Shown here one piece after another: positions 7,646 through 17,454 of a DNA stretch of 64,000 bases. The notes under the pieces were generated by a model. The model was not told the origin of the DNA. It saw only the letters and a program-made list of their open reading frames with translations, and did no database searches. Made by a program: the position numbers and the translations under genes. Every line of letters starts with the position of its first letter. The stretch's first letter is position 1. Source of the DNA: RGIG3002 sp964449325 (GTDB lineage: Bacteria > Bacillota > Clostridia > Lachnospirales > Lachnospiraceae); assembly GCA_964449325.1 (NCBI GenBank), contig CAYUYJ010000016.1, positions 10,011 through 74,010 on the forward strand, given 5' to 3'.

Positions 7646-9472
7646 TTATTCTACCGTAACAGACTTCGCCAGATTTCTCGGTTTATCCACATCACAGCCC
7701 TTGCCGACCGCAACATAATATCCAAAAAGCTGCAACGGAATGATGGCAAGAGAATTGGCAAAATAGGGATTGGTTTCCGGAATATAAATGACATAATCCG
7801 CTGCTTTTTCAATTTCTTTATTCCCTTCACAGGTAACAGCCAGCACAAAAGCGCCTCTTGCTTTTACTTCCACCATATTACTGATTGTCTTCTGATACAA
7901 CTGGGGCTGTGTGGACACCGCTGCTACCAAAGTTCCCTCTTCAATCAGTGAAATGGTTCCGTGTTTCAGTTCGCCGGCAGCATAAGCCTCCGAATGAATA
8001 TAAGAAATTTCTTTCAACTTCAAAGAACCTTCCATGGAAATCGCATAATCAATCCCCCTGCCGATAAAGAACACATCCTTTGCTCCGATATATCGGTTTG
8101 CAAAACGTTGGATTTTCTCTTTATTGTTCAACAACAGTTCAATCTGATCAGGCAGGCGTTTTAAATCTCCTAGCATCTCCTGAAACTGTGTTTCCTCTAT
8201 TTTTTCTCTTACCTTGCCAAATTTCATGGCAAGTAGATACAAGGCTACCAGCTGTGCACTGTATGCCTTAGTGGTGGCAACCGCAATTTCCGGTCCTGCC
8301 CAAGTATACATCACATTGTCAGCTTCTCTCGCAATAGAACTTCCCACTACGTTTACGATGCCGAGTACCTTAAATCCTCTTGCTTTGGATTCCCGGAGAG
8401 CTGCCAGTGTATCTGCGGTCTCACCGGACTGGCTGATTACAATAACCAGTGCCCCTTCTTCCAAAATCGGATTACGGTAGCGGAATTCCGATGCCACATC
8501 TACCTCTACCGGAATACGGGTCAAGCCTTCCATTACATATTTTGCCGTTACTCCCGTATGATAAGCAGAACCGCAGGCTACAATATGGATTTTCCGAATA
8601 GCACGGATTTCATCATCCGTCATATTCAGTTCTTCAATCACAATATCGTTGTTCTTTATCCTCGGAGAAATGGTATCGCTGACCGTTTTAGGCTGTTCAT
8701 ACATTTCCTTCAACATGAAATGCTCGTAGCCGCCTTTTTCCGCAGCATTGGCATCCCATTCGATAGTAACCGGTGTCTTCTGAATTTCCTCTTCGTCCAC
8801 GGTGTAAAAGTGCATATGGTCTTCCCGCAGTCTGACAATTTCCTGATTTTCCACATAAGTAACCGTTCTCGTATATTTCAAAACTGCCGGAACATCGGAA
8901 GCAATAAAACAACCGTCCTCATTCTGTCCTACGATTAACGGACTATCTTTTCGTACCGCAAAAATTTCATCCGGGTGCTCTGCAAACATAATCCCCAGTG
9001 CATAGGAACCTTCTACTCTGTGAAGCACCTTTGTAATTGCCTCTAACGGATTTCCCTTATAATAATAATCCAACAGATGAGCCAGAACCTCCGTATCGGT
9101 TTCGGAACGGAATTCATAGCCTTTATCCATCATTTTTTTCTTTAACGGAAGGTAATTTTCGATGATTCCGTTGTGTACTACCGCAATCGTTTCATCCTTA
9201 TTGAAATGCGGATGGGAATTTTCGTCACTGGGAGCACCATGGGTTGCCCAGCGGGTATGACCGATTCCCAGTCTGCCCGGCATCGTTTCGCCGCCATGGG
9301 TTAAATTTTCCAATACATTCAGCCTTCCTACCGATTTTTTTATATTTATTTTTTCTCCGTCAAAAACTGCCATTCCGGCAGAGTCATATCCTCTGTACTC
9401 CAGTTTTGCAAGACCGTCCAAAATAATCGGTGCCGCCTGCTTTTTTCCTATATATCCAACGATTCCACACAT
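7646..9472 (-). CDS. glmS: Glutamine-fructose-6-phosphate aminotransferase (isomerizing)
   Basis: 608-residue cytoplasmic enzyme making glucosamine 6-phosphate from fructose 6-phosphate and glutamine, the entry step to UDP-GlcNAc for peptidoglycan and wall glycans. The N-terminal glutaminase begins MCGIVGYIG with nucleophile Cys2, followed by HTRWATHG and HNGIIENY. Two SIS sugar-isomerase domains follow (SQSGETADT; GRGIDYAISMEGSLKLKE), and the C-terminus reads KPRNLAKSVTVE. Full length. It is 15 nt after a GT2 gene, at the end of the polysaccharide locus. There is therefore no room for the glmS ribozyme leader common in Firmicutes. Confidence 0.97.
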   Translation of the reverse strand: MCGIVGYIGKKQAAPIILDGLAKLEYRGYDSAGMAVFDGEKINIKKSVGRLNVLENLTHGGETMPGRLGIGHTRWATHGAPSDENSHPHFNKDETIAVVHNGIIENYLPLKKKMMDKGYEFRSETDTEVLAHLLDYYYKGNPLEAITKVLHRVEGSYALGIMFAEHPDEIFAVRKDSPLIVGQNEDGCFIASDVPAVLKYTRTVTYVENQEIVRLREDHMHFYTVDEEEIQKTPVTIEWDANAAEKGGYEHFMLKEMYEQPKTVSDTISPRIKNNDIVIEELNMTDDEIRAIRKIHIVACGSAYHTGVTAKYVMEGLTRIPVEVDVASEFRYRNPILEEGALVIVISQSGETADTLAALRESKARGFKVLGIVNVVGSSIAREADNVMYTWAGPEIAVATTKAYSAQLVALYLLAMKFGKVREKIEETQFQEMLGDLKRLPDQIELLLNNKEKIQRFANRYIGAKDVFFIGRGIDYAISMEGSLKLKEISYIHSEAYAAGELKHGTISLIEEGTLVAAVSTQPQLYQKTISNMVEVKARGAFVLAVTCEGNKEIEKAADYVIYIPETNPYFANSLAIIPLQLFGYYVAVGKGCDVDKPRNLAKSVTVE

Positions 9473-9487
9473 ATGCCTTTCTCCCTC

Positions 9488-10429
9488 CTATATATGTCTG
9501 TCATTATCCCAAAATGTCTTATTGGTTGTCAAGCCTTGCACCACTTTTCGGGGAAGCTTTTTATAATTTTTTCCTAACAGATAGCCCAGATATTTACACC
9601 CGCTTTGCATAAACAGACGGAAAAGATATCTGCTGTTTCCGCTTTTTCGCAAATAAACGGCAGTCTGCTTCACTAATTTTTTCCCTTCCTGCCCGGAAGA
9701 AACTCCCGCAAAGATTTCCGGATGATCCGCCTGGGATACCCCCAAATCGAAATTTCTTTTCAGTTGTTCCTTATTTGTATAATTATGGGAATGTATCACC
9801 TGTGCCTGTGCCATGTATGCTATTTTGTAGCCTGCCTTAATCGCTTCTGCCGCAAAAATCATATCTTCATTAAAAATAGTATGCCGGACAAAGCCGCCCA
9901 GTTCTTCATAAATACTCTTTTTATACATGGCGCATACATTGGAGCAAAAGAAGGTTTTGATTCCAAGTTTTTCCAAATCCTGCTCGCTTTTCACCATACT
10001 TTGGGCGGGATAATTAAACTCTCTTGTATAGCTTTCAATCACCCCGCTGTCTTTCCCCGGAAGCTGTCTTGCATAGGCTACCGCTACATCCTTATCCATA
10101 AAAGCAAGCAAAAGCTGTTCTATTAATTTATCATCCGCAGGTACCGCATCCTGTGTCATAAAAAGAACATATTCACCGTCTGCTTTTTTCATTCCAAGAT
10201 GTCTGGTTCTCCCATGATCAAATTCTCTCTTGGAAATGTGATATATCTCTACATTTTTGTATTCATCCTGGAAACGGGTACCATACACCAGTCGTTCAAA
10301 GTATTTCTGCTCCGTATTCATAACAATGATGCGCTCCGGCTTCACATTTTGTGTCTGTAACCGTTCCAGCAGCATTAAAAATTTCTTATCCGGCTTATAG
10401 GTCGGAATTACTACGTCTATTCTTGCCAT
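9488..10429 (-). CDS. GT2 glycosyltransferase (rhamnosyltransferase-like)
   Basis: 313-residue GT-A fold transferase. N-terminal ARIDVVIPTYKPD; a DxD-like element near TQDAVPADD where the usual metal-binding acidic residues sit; and FNEDMIFAAEAIKAGYKIAYM around residues 185-205, the second acidic block of rhamnosyltransferase-type GT2 enzymes. No membrane segment was seen, so it probably acts on the lipid-linked chain at the cytoplasmic face. It lies between the LCP gene and glmS. A hairpin at 10451-10476 separates it from the LCP gene. The sugar is not assignable from sequence; rhamnose is a guess based on family resemblance and the rfb genes. Confidence 0.82.
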   Translation of the reverse strand: MARIDVVIPTYKPDKKFLMLLERLQTQNVKPERIIVMNTEQKYFERLVYGTRFQDEYKNVEIYHISKREFDHGRTRHLGMKKADGEYVLFMTQDAVPADDKLIEQLLLAFMDKDVAVAYARQLPGKDSGVIESYTREFNYPAQSMVKSEQDLEKLGIKTFFCSNVCAMYKKSIYEELGGFVRHTIFNEDMIFAAEAIKAGYKIAYMAQAQVIHSHNYTNKEQLKRNFDLGVSQADHPEIFAGVSSGQEGKKLVKQTAVYLRKSGNSRYLFRLFMQSGCKYLGYLLGKNYKKLPRKVVQGLTTNKTFWDNDRHI

Positions 10430-10450
10430 GTCATATCACCCGATTCAAAC

Positions 10451-10476
10451 AAAGGGACCTTATATCAGGCCCCTTT
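10451..10476 (-). terminator. Hairpin between LCP gene and GT2
   Basis: 10-bp arms AAAGGGACCT (10451-10460) and AGGCCCCTTT (10467-10476) with a 6 nt loop and one mismatch. The minus-strand 3' flank is only modestly T-rich, so it may be a weak terminator or attenuator within the operon. Confidence 0.55.
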
Positions 10477-10491
10477 GTCTATTGTTGCATT

Positions 10492-11637
10492 CTATTTTAA
10501 ATAAGATGCCGTATCACTATTAATCTTATCGCTGTATGTCTGTAATTCTGAAGATACTTCATAATCCGTATCATTAAACAGGAATTCATGCAGCCATTTT
10601 ACGTTATCTGACAAGGATACCGGCACAACGCAGCTTCCCGAAGAACCGATAGAACCGGTTGCACGCAAATCCTCTCTCGGGAATCCTTCATCCGCTACGA
10701 TGGAATAATTGGTAATGCCGCCAAGCAGTTCGATGATTTCCTGCAAATCAAGGGATGTATACACTTCCTTGGATACATCGGTTGCAATCGTTGTCAGCGT
10801 TCCGATATCTGCTTTTTTCGCTTTTTCTGCAACTGCCTGTAAAACCTCTCTCTGACGTTCCGCACGCTTAAAGTCATTTCCTGCTGTATAACGGATACGG
10901 CAATATGCGGTTGCCTGCAGACCGTCCAAAAGCTGATAACCGGTTTCCTTTACTTCGGTATAAGGAATTTTCATATCCTCAGCCATACAATATTGATAAT
11001 TGTTAATATGCTCTAACTCTGCTTCGTCTACGTCAATATAAACACCGCCCAAAGCATCAATGGTATCTTTAAGTCCCGCAAAACCAACCGTTACGAAATC
11101 CGTAATGTTCAAGTCAAGGTTCATATTCAGCATGTTAATTGCCATTTCCGCACCGCCCTTGGCATAAGCGGAATTACATTTTGTATAAGTATCATTACTT
11201 AAGTTTAAGTAAGTATCACGATATACGGACACCAGTTTTACTTCTCCTGTATCCATATTGACAGAAGCAATCATGATTGTATCACTTCTTGTTTTCTTTG
11301 CGAGCTCATTCTGTGAGGTTCCGCCGGTAGTTGTATCTACACCGAATAACGCAATATTACGATACCCCTTCAGGGTTTCATTATCTTTTACGGTTTCATT
11401 CATGTTCATAATCAGGTCTTCTTCTTTAATATTGACCCTGCCTACATTTTCTCCCTGCAGAACACCCCATAAAACTACCAGCGCTACAAGCAGTACGATA
11501 ATTTCTGCCGCAAAGATGAAAATCTTTGTACGTTTTTTCTTGGCACGCTGCTTCGCACTCACTCTCGGATTACCGTTTCCGTTTCTATTTGCCCCGTTCC
11601 TGCCGGTGCTCTTCTTTCCTCTTGTTTCTGTTGCCAT
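10492..11637 (-). CDS. LytR-CpsA-Psr (LCP) family glycopolymer ligase
   Basis: 381-residue membrane-anchored phosphotransferase of the family that moves undecaprenyl-linked wall polymers to peptidoglycan. The first 35 residues are basic, then comes one membrane segment (about 38-60) and an extracellular LCP domain. The domain shows NIALFGVDT, RSDTIMIASVN, VSVYRDTYL, GGVYIDVDEAE, and YCRIRYTAGNDFKRAERQREVL with the conserved arginines. RBS AAGGAG is 8 nt before the ATG. It is 27 nt downstream of the initiating phosphotransferase gene. This placement strongly suggests that the polymer built by this locus is covalently attached to the wall. Confidence 0.92.
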   Translation of the reverse strand: MATETRGKKSTGRNGANRNGNGNPRVSAKQRAKKKRTKIFIFAAEIIVLLVALVVLWGVLQGENVGRVNIKEEDLIMNMNETVKDNETLKGYRNIALFGVDTTTGGTSQNELAKKTRSDTIMIASVNMDTGEVKLVSVYRDTYLNLSNDTYTKCNSAYAKGGAEMAINMLNMNLDLNITDFVTVGFAGLKDTIDALGGVYIDVDEAELEHINNYQYCMAEDMKIPYTEVKETGYQLLDGLQATAYCRIRYTAGNDFKRAERQREVLQAVAEKAKKADIGTLTTIATDVSKEVYTSLDLQEIIELLGGITNYSIVADEGFPREDLRATGSIGSSGSCVVPVSLSDNVKWLHEFLFNDTDYEVSSELQTYSDKINSDTASYLK

Positions 11638-11664
11638 TTCACTTCTCCTTATCTTACACGCAGA

Positions 11665-13080
11665 TTAATACGCATTTTTATTTATAAATCCTTTAAAGAT
11701 TGTTAAGAACATAATTTTTATGTCCAGCGACATTGTCCAATTTTCAATATAATATATATCATATTCAATGCGCTTACGGATAGAAGTGTCTCCTCTGTAT
11801 CCGTTTACCTGTGCCCATCCGGTCAGTCCCGGACGCACCTGATGTTTCACCATATACCTTGGAATTTCTTCTTTAAACCGTTCTACAAAAAGCGGTCTTT
11901 CGGGCCTTGGCCCTACAAGGCTCATATTTCCTATCAAAATATTAAACAATTGTGGCAGTTCATCCAGACTGGTTCTTCGTAAGAATTTCCCCACCTTGGT
12001 AACACGGGGATCATCCTTTACCGTCCATGCTTTTTCTTCTTCCGATGGTGCCTGCTGCATCATGGTACGGAATTTGTACATTTGAAAGGTCTTATTATGA
12101 AGTCCCACTCTCTCCTGCTTGAAAATAACCGGCCCCGGACCGGAACATTTAATCAATACCGCTGACACAATCATAATCGGCGAAAATACAATAATTCCGA
12201 TTAAGGAACAGACGATATCCGTCAGACGCTTTACCATAATATTTATCGTATTCGTAAGCGGTACATATCGGATATTAATAACCGGCAGTCCGTTCAAATC
12301 TTCCGTATAAGGTCTGCTTGGTATCAGACTGTTGTAATCGGGAATAAACTTTGTATGCACACCGGATTTCTCACACATTGCCACCAGTTCTTCCAGACGG
12401 TCATAATCCGCAAGTGCCAAGGTAATCGCAATTTCGTCCAGCTTATTTTCCGGAAGAATCACTTCCAGATTATCAATCCTGCCAAGCACCTTTACTCCCT
12501 TATACAGAGTACCCGCCGGCACTTTATCATCCAGTACGCCACAGATATGATACCCCCACTGCGGATTACTGACAATACGATTGATATATTCCTCTGCAGC
12601 TCTGGAATAGCCCACAAGCAAAATATGCTTAACATTATACCCTTTTTTACGGAACAAACGCAATAGTTTTCTGATAAACAGTCTCGCAAAAATCGTGAGA
12701 AAAGTATTTATCACATAAAACATAATAATCATGGAACGGGAAAAATCTTTTTCCTTTAACATATACAGCGTTCCGATAAAGCAGATAAATCCAACCGTAT
12801 TCGCTTTTAAAATGTTGACAACTTCAAATTGTCTGCCGGTAGCACGCTTCGGCTTGTACATATTAAAAGCATAGTACAATATCAGATAGCCCGGCACAAG
12901 CAGCCACAGCGCCTGAAAATAGCGGTCCATTTCCAAAAAACCGGCTCCGGGTTCTAACAGAAACTGCGAAAAAACACTCGCAAACTGTACATACCACGCA
13001 AGCATATAGGAGCACGCAACAATGACGGCATCTATCAATACATGTATTCTATTAAAAATTTTCTGATTATCCTTAATCAT
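11665..13080 (-). CDS. Undecaprenyl-phosphate glycosylphosphotransferase (chain initiator)
   Basis: 471-residue polyisoprenyl-phosphate hexose-1-phosphate transferase (WbaP/CpsE type) that starts polymer synthesis by moving sugar-1-phosphate from a nucleotide sugar to undecaprenyl phosphate. Four N-terminal membrane segments (about 15-125), a Rossmann-like cytoplasmic domain (HILLVGYSRAAEE), then the catalytic bacterial sugar transferase domain. That domain has KRLTDIVCSLIGI (membrane hairpin), FKQERVGLHNKTF, YKFRTM, SLDELPQLFNIL, VGPRPE and the C-terminal RPGLTGWAQVNGYRG. GGAGAAG precedes the ATG. The first sugar (glucose, galactose or other) cannot be told from sequence. Confidence 0.93.
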   Translation of the reverse strand: MIKDNQKIFNRIHVLIDAVIVACSYMLAWYVQFASVFSQFLLEPGAGFLEMDRYFQALWLLVPGYLILYYAFNMYKPKRATGRQFEVVNILKANTVGFICFIGTLYMLKEKDFSRSMIIMFYVINTFLTIFARLFIRKLLRLFRKKGYNVKHILLVGYSRAAEEYINRIVSNPQWGYHICGVLDDKVPAGTLYKGVKVLGRIDNLEVILPENKLDEIAITLALADYDRLEELVAMCEKSGVHTKFIPDYNSLIPSRPYTEDLNGLPVINIRYVPLTNTINIMVKRLTDIVCSLIGIIVFSPIMIVSAVLIKCSGPGPVIFKQERVGLHNKTFQMYKFRTMMQQAPSEEEKAWTVKDDPRVTKVGKFLRRTSLDELPQLFNILIGNMSLVGPRPERPLFVERFKEEIPRYMVKHQVRPGLTGWAQVNGYRGDTSIRKRIEYDIYYIENWTMSLDIKIMFLTIFKGFINKNAY

Positions 13081-13151
13081 TTCGCTTCTCCATATCCGAG
13101 GATATTCTACAATACTCTGCTAAAAAGTACAACTTAATTTTCTCTTAAGTC

Positions 13152-14129
13152 TTACTTACCGCTTACAAACCGTCTGAAAATATTCACCCAGAGTTCCCAT
13201 TGAATAAGAAAATAATTTTTTAAATGTGCCCCTTTAAATTTAACCTTCTTTTCACATCCTTTCGCCGAACAGCTTAAGGCTACCCCCTGAAAAAGTCCTT
13301 TTACATAAATTCCGCCATAGCCCTTTTTCGCAAAGAACAACGTTTTTATCATAAATCCTGCCATCAGAAGCGGCAGATTGATGATGCGCTGCAAAAGCGG
13401 CATGTTCTTTCTTACTATATAGACACTGTTGCGTGACGAAAAGTTTACTTTAAATTCATTATATTTTGAACCGCTTGTAGCACTGCCCGCATGATACACC
13501 ACAGCCTCCGGTTCATACATATTAAAATAGCCGTAAATACGGGCTCTGTAGCCGATATCAATATCTTCCAGATAGGCAAAATGATTTTCATCAAAGAGTC
13601 CGATTTCCTCAAAAATTTTTCTGCGGTAAATTGCTGCGCCTCCGCAGGCAGCAAAAATTTTTTTCGGGCGGGAGTAAGCAGGAGAATCCTGTTTTCCTTT
13701 TCCTTCTGCAAATGCCCAACCAAGAGCGCAGTAGTAGTCCCCTGCATCATCCACAATCTCCGGATTCTGCATGGAAACCAGCTTGGCAGAAACCGAAAAA
13801 AGCTTCTCTGACTGTCCGATTCGATCTTCCAGCCGCTTTATAAAATATTCGTCTGCCCTTGTATCGTTGTTTAGGAGAATCACATATTCCGTTTCCGCTG
13901 CCCGGATTCCGGCATTCACCGCTTTACAAAAGCCGGTATTTTCATGAAATTGTATCACCTTCACTGCCTTATAATGTTCCTCTAAAAAGGACACGCTTCC
14001 ATCGGAAGAACCATTGTCTACAACAATAATCTCCGCTGCAGTATCCTTTTGAATCAAAAGAGAATCCAGACAATCCTTCAAGTATGCTTTTCCATTCCAG
14101 TTTGGAATAACAACTGTTGTTCTTTTCAT
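13152..14129 (-). CDS. GT2 glycosyltransferase
   Basis: 325-residue GT-A fold enzyme beginning KRTTVVIPNWNGKAYL, with VDNGSSDGS, ILLNNDTR (metal-binding DxD region at about 95) and LEDIDIGYRARIYGY (acidic pair near 195). This is the rhamnosyltransferase-like WcaA/COG1216 pattern. Its C-terminus is weakly hydrophobic (about 250-280), which may allow membrane association. The start codon overlaps the stop of the preceding gene by 4 nt (ATGA), indicating translational coupling in the polysaccharide operon. Donor and acceptor sugars unknown. Confidence 0.87.
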   Translation of the reverse strand: MKRTTVVIPNWNGKAYLKDCLDSLLIQKDTAAEIIVVDNGSSDGSVSFLEEHYKAVKVIQFHENTGFCKAVNAGIRAAETEYVILLNNDTRADEYFIKRLEDRIGQSEKLFSVSAKLVSMQNPEIVDDAGDYYCALGWAFAEGKGKQDSPAYSRPKKIFAACGGAAIYRRKIFEEIGLFDENHFAYLEDIDIGYRARIYGYFNMYEPEAVVYHAGSATSGSKYNEFKVNFSSRNSVYIVRKNMPLLQRIINLPLLMAGFMIKTLFFAKKGYGGIYVKGLFQGVALSCSAKGCEKKVKFKGAHLKNYFLIQWELWVNIFRRFVSGK

Positions 14130-15526
14130 ATTTCCTCTTTTCCGTATCCGGTCTGCTTTTCTGTGATTTTATATACAAGCTTCGGAGAATAGACAAGCCG
14201 ATAGCCCCGAATCTTTACAGCCCGACAGAACGCTTCACTTAAGCTTTCCCATTCTGCTTTGCTTTTTTTATATTTTTCCCTGAAAAACAGATTGTCTTTC
14301 GGGTTTTCTTCATATTTCATACCGGTAATTTCTTCAAACAGTCCATACAACTTCGGATGAACACGAATACACCGCAAATCCAGAACTTCTGCGGTCTGCC
14401 TTAAGCCCGCTCTGTGCATGTAGCCTTCAAAATATACTTTTAAACCCACAAAGCAAACTCTGCCCTCCTGCCGCATACCGCCGATTACTTTATTCTTCCT
14501 GTCAATGATTCTGCCGCCAATTGCTCCAACCGCGCCAATATTTTCAAAGACATTTGACAATTTCAAGTCATAAAAGCCCAAATGACAAGTATGAACCGCT
14601 TCTGCATGCCATCCCATACAGTCCAGAAAGTTCTGCACCGCTTTTCTTCCCGCCTCGTATGCATATTCTTTACTTTTCGGGTTTGCGGCAGTAGACGCCT
14701 CATGACAGCGCCAGTGGTACAAGATTGCAGGAATATGGCATAGCCTCTCCTGCACCGTTTTTTCGTACCCCTCTTCCTTTAAGGCTTTTGCTATAAGTCT
14801 CAAAACAAAATCGTAATCCTGTGCACCGTCATATTCCTTCCGGAAACACAGTTTTTTCATAACATCTGTTTTTATTACCATAAAATGACAGATATAATTA
14901 TTTGACAACAGCAAATCCAAATTAAATCCGGTCTTAAAGTGCGGTGTAAAAAAATTCCTGCCGCTGCTGTCACATTTATCTTCATCGGAATAGAGCATCC
15001 AATACTCTTTCCCCGTTTTTTTCCCTGTTTCAATGGCTTTTGCCATTTCAAACAACGCATCCGCCGTTAATACGTCATCATGATCCAAAAGCCCGATATA
15101 ATCACCGGTTACCGCTTCCAATGCTGCATTGGTGTTCTCGGAAATTCCGGCGTTTTTCTCTAATCTTTTATAAACAATCCGCTCATCCGCATAAGTTTTC
15201 ACAATCTGTTCTACATTCCTTGTGCTGCCTGCATCCGCTATCACAAGTTCAAAATCCGTATAAGTCTGGTTTAACACAGAGTCGATTAATTCCCGAAGAT
15301 AAACTTCCTTTGTCTCATATGCCGGAACGACAATACTAAACTTACAAGGATAGGTAAATTCCGTTTTTCTCTGTTTCTTCAAAGCGGCTTCCGTTAAGTT
15401 TACATAATCATATTTTTCTTTTGGTGCCAGACAACGTTCCTCCACCTCTTTTATGGTATTTACTATACCGTTTCTCTTTAAATAGTATATGGTTTTTTTG
15501 ATGTTTTCTATCTTCAAAAAACGCAC
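14126..15526 (-). CDS. GT2 glycosyltransferase
   Basis: 466-residue transferase with a GT-A domain at about 60-310: FSIVVPAYETKEVYL, ADAGST, GLLDHDDVL (DxD), then HFMVIKTDVM and AQDYDFVLRLIAKA. The final 150 residues continue the COG1216-type C-terminal half but break off after a degenerate second-domain start, so it looks like a shortened relative of the two-domain enzyme at 17.5-19.4 kb. The start is a GTG at 15526 with AGGAGAAAG 9 nt upstream. It is coupled to the next GT2 by a 4 nt overlap. Sugar specificity unknown. Confidence 0.85.
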   Translation of the reverse strand: MRFLKIENIKKTIYYLKRNGIVNTIKEVEERCLAPKEKYDYVNLTEAALKKQRKTEFTYPCKFSIVVPAYETKEVYLRELIDSVLNQTYTDFELVIADAGSTRNVEQIVKTYADERIVYKRLEKNAGISENTNAALEAVTGDYIGLLDHDDVLTADALFEMAKAIETGKKTGKEYWMLYSDEDKCDSSGRNFFTPHFKTGFNLDLLLSNNYICHFMVIKTDVMKKLCFRKEYDGAQDYDFVLRLIAKALKEEGYEKTVQERLCHIPAILYHWRCHEASTAANPKSKEYAYEAGRKAVQNFLDCMGWHAEAVHTCHLGFYDLKLSNVFENIGAVGAIGGRIIDRKNKVIGGMRQEGRVCFVGLKVYFEGYMHRAGLRQTAEVLDLRCIRVHPKLYGLFEEITGMKYEENPKDNLFFREKYKKSKAEWESLSEAFCRAVKIRGYRLVYSPKLVYKITEKQTGYGKEEI

Positions 15527-15547
15527 CGCTTCTTTCTCCTGTCACAT

Positions 15548-15577
15548 CAAAAGGCTGTCGCACAGGCGGCAGCCTTT
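15548..15577 (-). terminator. Terminator after phosphoglucomutase
   Basis: Arms AAAGGCTGTCGC and GCGGCAGCCTTT around a 4-nt loop, followed on the minus strand by TTTTG. It sits between the pgm stop and the next GT2 start, and probably gives partial termination inside the long locus. Confidence 0.7.
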
Positions 15578-15602
15578 CTAATATTTTCTTATGCCGTGAG
15601 GA

Positions 15603-17324
15603 TTAAAGTACAGCCTTCAAATCTGCTGTCAGTTTTTCCACCTTTGCCTTTGCATCCTCCAGACTGGTTCCCTTTACGCCCATGTAAAACTTAATCTTCG
15701 GTTCCGTACCGGAAGGACGGGCACAACACCAGGAATCATTGGTAAGGTCAAAATACAATACGTTGGATTTCGGAAGTCCGGTAGAGGATTTTTCACCGGT
15801 TGACAAATTCGTCACTTCTCCGCTTTCATAATCACGCATGGAAACAACCTGAAGATCACCGAAGTTTTTCGGCGGATTGCTTCTCAATTTATCCATAATT
15901 GCCGTAATCTGCTTAGAGCCATCGATTCCCTTTAAGGTAATGGTGTACAAATCTTCTTTATAATATCCGTATTTCTCATAAATATTAATCATCTGATCCC
16001 AAAGAGTAATGCCGTTTTTCTTACACCAGGAAGCAACTTCACATAACATCATAACCGCAACTACTGCATCCTTGTCACGGGCATGAGTTCCCGCAAGACA
16101 TCCATAGCTTTCTTCCAGACCAAATACATAATTGTTGGAGCCTGTCTGCTCGAACAGCTTAATCTGCTCACCGATGAATTTAAAGCCTGTCAGTACTTCA
16201 ATCAGACGTACTCCATAATCTTTGGTAATCGGCTGAGTCATATTGGTTGTAACGATAGTCGTTACCAATGCCGGATTTACAGGCATGGTTCCCGTTGCTG
16301 TTCTTTCTCTTAAAATATACTCTGCAATAAGCATACCGGACATATTTCCGGTAAAGGAAACATATTCCCCGGTTTTTGTATCCTTGGCATAAACACCGAG
16401 ACGGTCTGCATCCGGGTCCGTTGCAAGTACAATATCCGCATCCTTTTCTTTCGCCAGCTTCAGTGCAAGCGTAAAGGCCTTCGGATCTTCCGGGTTCGGA
16501 TATTCCAAGGTCGTAAATTTCGGGTCAGGAAGCTCCTGCTCCGGTACAACAAAAACATTTTTAAAGCCCAGTTCGGAAAGAATCCGTCTTACCGGCAGAT
16601 TTCCGGTTCCATGAAGGGGTGTGTATACAATCTTAATGTCATTTGCCACTTCTTTGATGATTTCAGGATGAATAATCTGCTTTTTCAGTTCTTCCATGTA
16701 TTTGTCATCAATTTCTTTACCGATCACATTGTAAAGTCCAGCTTCCATAGCTGCCTTTTTGTCCATGCTCTTTACGGTATGGTAATCGGTTACATTCTGA
16801 ACCTCTGTAATGATTTCTTTATCCTTGGGCGCGGTAATCTGCGCACCGTCTTCCCAGTATACCTTATATCCGTTGTATTCCGGCGGGTTATGGCTTGCTG
16901 TCACCACGATACCTGCGATACAGCCCAGGGTTCTGAGTGCAAAAGATAATTCCGGTGTAGGTCGTAAAGACTCAAACACATACGCTTTAATTCCGTTTGC
17001 CGCCATACACAAAGCAGCCTCATCTGCAAATTCCGGTGACATATTTCTGGAATCGTATGCAATAGCAACCCCTTTATCCGCACCACCCTGCTTGATGATG
17101 TAATTTGCCAGCCCCTGAGAAGCCTTACGCACGGTATACACATTCATACGGTTTGTTCCTGCACCGATAATACCGCGAAGACCACCGGTACCGAATTCTA
17201 ACTCTTTATAAAAGCGTTCTTCGATTTCGCTTTCATTGTCACGAATTGCGAGAAGTTCGTCCTTTGTGCTCTGGTCAAAGTAGGAATCCTCCAACCAGAA
17301 ATGATACTGATCCATGAAACTCAT
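15603..17324 (-). CDS. pgcA: Phosphoglucomutase / phosphomannomutase (PgcA type)
   Basis: 573-residue alpha-D-phosphohexomutase interconverting glucose 6-phosphate and glucose 1-phosphate (or the mannose equivalents). It supplies precursors for RfbA, UDP-glucose and ManC. Phosphoserine loop TASHNPPEYNGYK (about 140), metal-binding DPDADR (about 305), sugar-binding FGLEESYGC, and the C-terminal phosphate-binding RPSGTEPKIKFY. The start chosen is ATG 17324 (MSFMDQY). The upstream in-frame ATG at 17339 overlaps the GGAGG that best serves as RBS. Full length for the family. It lies within the polysaccharide locus between GT2 genes. Confidence 0.92.
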   Translation of the reverse strand: MSFMDQYHFWLEDSYFDQSTKDELLAIRDNESEIEERFYKELEFGTGGLRGIIGAGTNRMNVYTVRKASQGLANYIIKQGGADKGVAIAYDSRNMSPEFADEAALCMAANGIKAYVFESLRPTPELSFALRTLGCIAGIVVTASHNPPEYNGYKVYWEDGAQITAPKDKEIITEVQNVTDYHTVKSMDKKAAMEAGLYNVIGKEIDDKYMEELKKQIIHPEIIKEVANDIKIVYTPLHGTGNLPVRRILSELGFKNVFVVPEQELPDPKFTTLEYPNPEDPKAFTLALKLAKEKDADIVLATDPDADRLGVYAKDTKTGEYVSFTGNMSGMLIAEYILRERTATGTMPVNPALVTTIVTTNMTQPITKDYGVRLIEVLTGFKFIGEQIKLFEQTGSNNYVFGLEESYGCLAGTHARDKDAVVAVMMLCEVASWCKKNGITLWDQMINIYEKYGYYKEDLYTITLKGIDGSKQITAIMDKLRSNPPKNFGDLQVVSMRDYESGEVTNLSTGEKSSTGLPKSNVLYFDLTNDSWCCARPSGTEPKIKFYMGVKGTSLEDAKAKVEKLTADLKAVL

Positions 17325-17454
17325 TTTCTCTACCTCCATTTAGTCACTTTAAGCATTGCATTTCAATTATTTTATCATATTTTATAACAGGGTACAAGCA
17401 AAGCCTTATCGTTCATTCTTGCAACTTCCACTTTTCAGCAACTGATTGTCCCCA

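Noticed and set aside
9473..9487. Expected glmS ribozyme
   Set aside because: Spacer of only 15 nt cannot hold it.
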